Positions 59,119 through 64,000 of a stretch of DNA of 64,000 nucleotides are shown here, piece by piece (positions within the stretch are counted from its first letter, which is position 1; every line of letters begins with the position of its first letter). A model generated the notes under the pieces. It was given only the letters and a program-made list of their open reading frames with translations, was not told the DNA's origin and did not search any database. The DNA is from Pseudophaeobacter profundi (GTDB lineage: Bacteria; Pseudomonadota; Alphaproteobacteria; Rhodobacterales; Rhodobacteraceae), in NCBI RefSeq assembly GCF_029697505.1, contig NZ_JARJEF010000003.1, forward strand, positions 124,001 to 188,000. Direction: 5' to 3'. A program made the position numbers and the translations under genes.

Positions 59119-59930
59119 CACGCATGAGCTGGTTCAATACCGTATCCCTTACGCTTGGCTTTGCCTTTCTTTATGTGCCGATGCTGATTCTTGTGATCTT
59201 CAGCTTTAATGACGGCAAGCTGGTCACTGTCTGGGCCGGGTTTTCCACCAGATGGTATGGAGAGCTGATGCAAAACGAGGCCTTTCTCGACGCGGCCTGG
59301 GTCACCATCAAGGTCGCGGTAGCATCCTCCACCATTGCCACGGTTCTGGGCACCATGGCCGCCTATGTACTGGTGCGCGGCGGACGTTTCATGGGGCGAA
59401 CGCTGTTTTCAGGCATGATCTACGCGCCCTTGGTGATGCCCGAAGTCATCACTGGCCTGTCGCTCTTGTTGCTGTTCATCGGCATTGGCCTTGACCGCGG
59501 AGTGCTGACAATCATCCTGGCCCATACCACCTTTTCCATGTGCTATGTCTCGGTCGTGGTCTCCTCACGGCTGATGACCTTTGACCGGTCGTTGGAAGAG
59601 GCGGCGCTTGATCTGGGCTGTTCTGCGGCGCAGGCCTTTCGTCTTGTCACTCTCCCGATAATTGCCCCGGCAGTGATCTCCGGCTGGCTCTTGGCCTTTA
59701 CCCTGTCACTGGACGATCTTGTGATTGCCTCCTTCACCTCGGGGCCGGCGGCCACCACCCTGCCGATCAAGATCTATTCCGCAGTGCGGCTGGGGGTTTC
59801 GCCTGAAATCAACGCCCTGTCGACCATCATGATTGCGATTGTAACCATCGGCGTTATCACCGCATCGCTGGCCAACAAACGGCAAATGGTGCGCCAGCAA
59901 CGCGATGAACAGTCAGCGGTGCGCAGCTGA
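59115..59930 (+). CDS. potI: putrescine-type ABC permease
   Basis: A 271-residue permease with an N-terminal VPMLILVIFSFNDGKLVTVW, typical of PotI/PotC, and the EAA loop EEAALDLGCSAAQAFRLVTLP. It starts inside the potH stop and its own stop overlaps the start of the FAD oxidase (TGATG). It ends with a charged C-terminal tail. Confidence 0.94.
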   Translation: MTRMSWFNTVSLTLGFAFLYVPMLILVIFSFNDGKLVTVWAGFSTRWYGELMQNEAFLDAAWVTIKVAVASSTIATVLGTMAAYVLVRGGRFMGRTLFSGMIYAPLVMPEVITGLSLLLLFIGIGLDRGVLTIILAHTTFSMCYVSVVVSSRLMTFDRSLEEAALDLGCSAAQAFRLVTLPIIAPAVISGWLLAFTLSLDDLVIASFTSGPAATTLPIKIYSAVRLGVSPEINALSTIMIAIVTIGVITASLANKRQMVRQQRDEQSAVRS

Positions 59931-61249
59931 TGCGACGCATTTATTCCGACTATGCCTATGGTCCCGGCCCCCGCAACAATTGCTGGTGGGACGAAACCTG
60001 TGCCGCGCCACGCTGGCCAGAGCAGAGCGGCGACGCGCAGGTTGATGTCACCGTCATAGGCGGTGGTTTCACCGGCCTGTCTGCGGCGCTGCATCTGGCC
60101 GAGGCCGGTGCCAGCGTCGCCGTGCTTGAGGCCGAGACCCCCGGTTGGGGGGCCTCGGGGCGCAATGGCGGCTTTTGCTGCGTGGGCGGGTCAAAACTCT
60201 CCAGTGCCAGCATGCGCCGCCGATATGGAACGGAAGAAACCCAGATCTATGAAGCGGCAGAAGAAGAGGCCGTCGCCCTGGTGGCCGGAGTGTTGGAGAA
60301 ACACGGCATCAAAGCCGATACCCATTCCAAGGGCGAAACCCAGATGGCCCATAGCCCGCGCGCCTGGGCCAGGCTGCAAAAGCAGGCTGACGACATCACC
60401 CGCAGCGGTGGCAAGGTAGAACTTTTCAGCAAGGCGCAACTGGCACAACAGGGGCTGAACGGCACCTTTCATGGTGCGCTGACCACCCCGATCGGTTTTG
60501 GCCTCAACCCGCGCAAGTATCTGTTTGGTCTGGCCCGTGCCGCGACCAAGGCCGGGGGGCAGCTGTTTCAGCACAGCCCGGCGCTGAAGATTAGGGCCAG
60601 TGGCAGCCAGCAGATCGTTACCACGAAACGGGGCAGCTTGCGCAGCGATCAGGTCATCATTGCCACCAATGGCTATTCCTCAGACGATCTGCCCGACTGG
60701 CTGTCAGCCCGGTATATGCCAGCCCAGTCCACCGCAATGGTGACCCGGCCCATGACAGACCAAGATCTGCAGGCGCAGGGCTGGTTCAGCGACCAGATGG
60801 CCTATGACACCCGCAACATGCTGCATTATTTCCGTCTGATGCCAGATCGGCGTTTCCTGTTTGGCATGCGCGGCGGTCTGCTGTCATCACCGAGAGTCGA
60901 ACGCGGAATCCGGCAGAAACTGCGCCGCGATTTTGAACGGCTGTTCCCGGCCTGGCACGGCGTTGAAACCACCCATAGCTGGTCGGGTATGGTCTGCCTG
61001 TCACGCAATCTCGTACCCTTTGTCGGGCCAGTACCGCAGCAGCCGGGGATATTTGCCGGGCTATGCTATCACGGCAACGGGGTCGCCATGGGCAGCTATG
61101 CCGGCCGGATTCTGGCAGATCTGGCGCAGGGAAAGCGCCCCGGTCTGCCCTATCCTGCACTGATGCAGCAGATGGGCCGCTTTCCCTTTGGGCGGGCCCG
61201 CCGGGTGGTGATGCCGCCTGCCTATGCTCTCTTGGCGATGCTGGACTGA
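59930..61249 (+). CDS. FAD-dependent amine oxidase (PuuB/gamma-glutamylputrescine oxidase-like)
   Basis: A 439-residue DAO-family flavoenzyme. The FAD-binding GGGFTGLS is at 44-51, followed by LEAETPGWGASGRNGGF, which resembles PuuB and related polyamine-linked oxidases, and the C-terminal FAGLCYHGNGVAMGSYAGR. It is translationally coupled to the importer operon, so its substrate is expected to be the imported amine or its gamma-glutamyl derivative. No PuuA-like glutamylputrescine synthetase is visible in the window. Confidence 0.88.
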   Translation: MRRIYSDYAYGPGPRNNCWWDETCAAPRWPEQSGDAQVDVTVIGGGFTGLSAALHLAEAGASVAVLEAETPGWGASGRNGGFCCVGGSKLSSASMRRRYGTEETQIYEAAEEEAVALVAGVLEKHGIKADTHSKGETQMAHSPRAWARLQKQADDITRSGGKVELFSKAQLAQQGLNGTFHGALTTPIGFGLNPRKYLFGLARAATKAGGQLFQHSPALKIRASGSQQIVTTKRGSLRSDQVIIATNGYSSDDLPDWLSARYMPAQSTAMVTRPMTDQDLQAQGWFSDQMAYDTRNMLHYFRLMPDRRFLFGMRGGLLSSPRVERGIRQKLRRDFERLFPAWHGVETTHSWSGMVCLSRNLVPFVGPVPQQPGIFAGLCYHGNGVAMGSYAGRILADLAQGKRPGLPYPALMQQMGRFPFGRARRVVMPPAYALLAMLD

Positions 61250-62016
61250 TCCAGCGCCGTCAGCTCCAGCTGCAGCGCCTGCCTGTCGCGCGGCTCTCCG
61301 CTGTGGCTGCGCCAGAGACAGTAGGCCGCCATACGCCAGTGAAACCAAGGTTTTAACGATAGATATCGCCCCACAATTGCCGGATCGGGATAGGCGCTCA
61401 GAAAGCTGTCTTCCTCTGCCTGGGACAGCGTCGCACCGCGATAGATAAACTGCATGGCCGGCGACAGGAACAGCGCCAGATCTTCGCTGGGGTCGCCCTG
61501 TTGCGGGCATTGCCAATCAATCAGCGTCAGGGTGCCATCGTGCGCCAGCAGGTTGCCTGGCACCGGATCGCCATGGATCACCCCCAGCTGCCGCAGCGGC
61601 GGCACCTGACCAATGGGGCGCTGCCCGATCAACTGCGCCGCCACTGCCACATCACCGCAATGCGCCAGAATCGCCAGGGCCTGGGCCTCTAAATCAGCGC
61701 TGCCATTGCGGCCCTGCGGCAAGGCGCAAAAGCCGGGTTGATCGTGCAACCGACCCAGAAGCTGCGCCACATGCGCTGCATCCCGCTGCCATGGCGCGCC
61801 GGTAATATGGTCGTAAATCAGCCAGTCCTGGCCTTCAAAACGGCCGCAGCGCCGCAGGCGGGGGGCCATGCCGGTGCCTGCCAGCGCTGTCAGCGCTGCC
61901 ACTTCGCGTTTTGCATCATTGGCAAAGAGCGGATTCGCCTGTTGCGGCAGGTAGAGTTTCACAACCTGATCGCCACAGCGCCACACCCGATTGGACCGCC
62001 CCCCCTGAAACGGCAA
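61222..62016 (-). CDS. aminoglycoside phosphotransferase / choline-kinase-like protein
   Basis: A 264-residue kinase-like protein. VVKLYL has the ATP lysine K20. The Brenner motif GVIHGDPVPGN gives H148, D150 and N155, and LIDWQCP gives the metal-binding D167. The most likely substrates are choline, ethanolamine, thiamine or a similar small alcohol. The start is uncertain: TTG at 62016 has no clear Shine-Dalgarno and open codons lie further upstream. Its 3' end overlaps the convergent oxidase gene by 28 bases. Confidence 0.82.
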   Translation of the reverse strand: MPFQGGRSNRVWRCGDQVVKLYLPQQANPLFANDAKREVAALTALAGTGMAPRLRRCGRFEGQDWLIYDHITGAPWQRDAAHVAQLLGRLHDQPGFCALPQGRNGSADLEAQALAILAHCGDVAVAAQLIGQRPIGQVPPLRQLGVIHGDPVPGNLLAHDGTLTLIDWQCPQQGDPSEDLALFLSPAMQFIYRGATLSQAEEDSFLSAYPDPAIVGRYLSLKPWFHWRMAAYCLWRSHSGEPRDRQALQLELTALDQSSIAKRA

Positions 62017-62165
62017 GGGCGCAGGGAGGTGCCCCCCCTGCCCCCTGAGCGATTGAAAGAATCGCTGGTCAAATTCTGTGGTCAGGCCTTGCAGGGCGTT
62101 GCTCTCCGGTGCTTGCGCCCCTTAGCCAGAGCGCATTCTCTCTAGACCGCGCAACGCCGATTGGA

Positions 62166-62855
62166 TCAAGCCTCTTCTTGGCCAGAACCAGGATCACGCA
62201 GCGCCGTCACAGAAGTCGCCAGAATCGCAGCGCCAGTGTCATTGATCAAGACAACATCATTGCCCTGCATCCGGGTTTCACGCACTGAAGTATAAACTTC
62301 GGCCAACTCGGAAAGCACCACTTCACCGTCGACCTTGCTTTCTACGACGAAGCTGTAGGCACCGGCGGGCAGGGTATCGCCGCTAAAATCGGTGCCGTCC
62401 CAATCATAGGGATCCGCCGAAACTGGAAGATCGATGCGATTGACTTCATCGCCATCGGAATTGCGTACGATCATCGTCACCTCATCGGCCGAGGCCGCAG
62501 GGTTGGGGGCAATATTGACTGCATTGGTGCCGTCAAAATGCGCCGCCGTGGCTGAACGCACTTCCATGCCGACCCAGCCGGTCAAGGCCGCCATATTGCC
62601 CAGACCCAGCTGATCCAGCGCAAAACCAAGGTTGTCATTGGTCAGAACCTGCTGTTCAACCATAGAGAATTCCGCCAGCTGCGAGGCATATTCGGTATTG
62701 TCCATTGGCTCTGTCGGGTCCTGGTATTTTGCCTGGGCCGTCAACAGCTTGATGAAAGTGTCAAAATCAGAAGTCAGGTTGGTACCGCCTCTGGCGGCGG
62801 CGCTTGCCGGGCGGGGTGTGACCCCCGCGCTGGCAGAAGATACTTCAGTTGTCAT
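62166..62855 (-). CDS. flgD: flagellar hook assembly scaffold FlgD
   Basis: A 229-residue hook-capping protein that incorporates hook monomers. The conserved N-terminal block is [20 protein letters not shown] followed by [20 protein letters not shown], with a FlgD Ig-like/tudor C-terminal half ([19 protein letters not shown]). It starts 3 bases after the fliK stop, in the same direction, so these genes share a transcript. Confidence 0.95.
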   Translation of the reverse strand: MTTEVSSASAGVTPRPASAAARGGTNLTSDFDTFIKLLTAQAKYQDPTEPMDNTEYASQLAEFSMVEQQVLTNDNLGFALDQLGLGNMAALTGWVGMEVRSATAAHFDGTNAVNIAPNPAASADEVTMIVRNSDGDEVNRIDLPVSADPYDWDGTDFSGDTLPAGAYSFVVESKVDGEVVLSELAEVYTSVRETRMQGNDVVLINDTGAAILATSVTALRDPGSGQEEA

Positions 62856-62858
62856 CGC

Positions 62859-64000
62859 TTAAACCCTCATGTCCACGCCGGCATTTCCAAGCCGGAGATG
62901 TTGTACCTGTGTTTCTGCGACCTCTGCCGCAGTCAAATCATCGCTGTGTCCGGTGCCGGATATGCCGACACCGGCCTGGCTTTCACTGTCGCCTTGGGTC
63001 TGCCCCCCCGACGCACCACCACCGTTGAATTCAAAAGAAATGTTTTCGAACCCCATCTTGCGGAATTCATCTGCCAGCTCGTTGATATGGCGGCGCATCA
63101 GATCGCCGGTTTCCGGGCGTTCGGTCTGAATCACCACTGTAATCCCTGCTTCGCTGGTGCTGACCCGCATTTTGACCCGGCCAAGTTCTTCGGGGTTCAG
63201 GGCAACATCAACGTTGCGATCCCCCTTGGCCACAATGGCTTGGGCCAGTTGCGCTGCAATCAGGCGCGGTGTTTCTGGGCGATGAACGGTGCCCGGCTGA
63301 AGGACCGCTTCGGTCAGCAACTGCGATAGGCCGGGCATATCAACGGCGGGATCACCCGTCAAAAGCTGCGCCTCGGCACCACGTCCACCCGCTGCACCGC
63401 CATCAGCGCCCAGAACCTGGGCGGCAAAGGCCTGCTGAACAGCGCTGATCTGCGCAGCCGCAGCGGATTTCACGCCCGCCGCAGCGGCCCCCGACACGGC
63501 ATTGCCCGACACGGTGGCCTGTGCCTCACGCGATTCATGTGCGCGGCCCTGCGCCCGACGGCCCGGTTCACTGGCTGCCGCCGCGCGCGATTGCCCAACA
63601 GCCGCCATGGTTTCGGCAAGGCCCGGTGATTTGCTGCCAGCGGATTTACCGCTCGCATCCACCGCAGCAGCCTGTGTTGCGGGATCTGTATCTGCGGCGG
63701 GGAGAGGCACAGGCTGAGCGACGCCCTCCTTACCGGCTGCACCCACGGCAAGGGGTGCCGCAGATTTGGCCGCGCCTGCCCCGGTCTGAACCTGCCAGTT
63801 TACCCCCTCCTGCACGCGCTGTGCTGTCTGAGGTGCCCCTACGCTGGCCTGGCGCTCGGATGCGGGTAGATCAACATCACCGCCCTTGGGGGAATCAGTA
63901 GTGGCGGCAACGGTGACCTCTGCTGCGGCTGTTGTCGCGCTCGGCTGAGCCACCGTCTGAGAGCCCCCCTGCACCTGACCGGCGACGGCAGTAGCTGGTG
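62859..64000 (-). CDS. fliK: flagellar hook-length control protein FliK, C-terminal part
   Basis: Open to the right edge of the window, so the N-terminus is missing. The visible part is Ala/Gly/Gln-rich low-complexity sequence typical of the FliK ruler region. It ends in the hook-length control C-terminal domain: VALNPEELGRVKMRVSTSEA, GITVVIQTERPETGDLMRRH and INELADEFRKMGF. FliK switches the export apparatus from hook to filament substrates. It is followed by flgD. Confidence 0.9.
   Translation of the reverse strand, partial: PATAVAGQVQGGSQTVAQPSATTAAAEVTVAATTDSPKGGDVDLPASERQASVGAPQTAQRVQEGVNWQVQTGAGAAKSAAPLAVGAAGKEGVAQPVPLPAADTDPATQAAAVDASGKSAGSKSPGLAETMAAVGQSRAAAASEPGRRAQGRAHESREAQATVSGNAVSGAAAAGVKSAAAAQISAVQQAFAAQVLGADGGAAGGRGAEAQLLTGDPAVDMPGLSQLLTEAVLQPGTVHRPETPRLIAAQLAQAIVAKGDRNVDVALNPEELGRVKMRVSTSEAGITVVIQTERPETGDLMRRHINELADEFRKMGFENISFEFNGGGASGGQTQGDSESQAGVGISGTGHSDDLTAAEVAETQVQHLRLGNAGVDMRV

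Overview
The window reads as chromosome of a marine alphaproteobacterium of the Rhodobacteraceae (Roseobacter group). This rests on high-GC codon usage, the ubiE-ubiB pair, the dnaA-dnaN-recF-gyrB cluster, PHB/fatty-acid type thiolase and enoyl-CoA hydratase, alphaproteobacterial GANTC sites near dnaA, a conserved-looking leader upstream of serC-serA, and flagellar flgD-fliK at the right edge. I see no prophage, insertion sequence, integron or CRISPR array. Most of the window is ordinary core genome; the less ordinary genes are single genes rather than a large island.

Layout. 1-4.5 kb: glutamate synthase (gltD, a small GFA-type zinc protein, gltB cut by the window edge), all leftward. 4.8-7.4 kb: uppP, an NDUFA9-like NAD-binding protein and a globin. 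7.4-8.0 kb: tRNA-Leu(CAG) followed by 500 bases of decayed-looking sequence. 8.0-16.0 kb: leftward replication cluster rpsT / dnaA / dnaN / recF-lysE / gyrB with a 550-base dnaA upstream region. 16.3-22.3 kb: enoyl-CoA hydratase and mutM leftward, ubiE-ubiB rightward, thiolase, XRE-cupin regulator. 22.6-24.8 kb: kbl-tdh threonine catabolism; the TDH lacks the four structural-zinc cysteines. 25.1-27.8 kb: metallophosphatase and an unrecognised repeat-plus-membrane protein. 27.8-33.8 kb: all three phosphoserine-pathway genes (serC-serA leftward, serB rightward) with an AI-2E-type and a TauE-type membrane protein. 34-43.9 kb: mixed single genes (YciI-like, asparaginase, IalB-like, rlmN, LOG protein, threonine dehydratase-like with GntR, dapD, HutD) and a glutamate-receptor-like channel with a non-canonical pore sequence. 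44.1-48.6 kb: dapE-GNAT-glycosyltransferase and rnr. 48.7-61.2 kb: a polyamine locus. 61.2-64 kb: a small kinase-like protein, flgD, and fliK running off the edge.

How parts work together. The polyamine block is the clearest system. A leftward ABC importer (ATPase, binding protein, two permeases), a leftward class III aminotransferase and GntR regulator, and a rightward PotF-PotG-PotH-PotI importer translationally coupled to a PuuB-like FAD oxidase form an uptake-plus-catabolism module. The two promoter regions flanking the GntR gene share the 9-mer TGATCAAAT, a candidate operator. dapD and dapE (lysine/diaminopimelate), serA/B/C (serine) and gltB/D (nitrogen assimilation) make the window rich in amino-acid metabolism.

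Limits: all calls are by eye from translated sequence and motif memory; no search was run. Several starts were moved from the longest open frame using Shine-Dalgarno sites and family N-termini, as stated in each entry.
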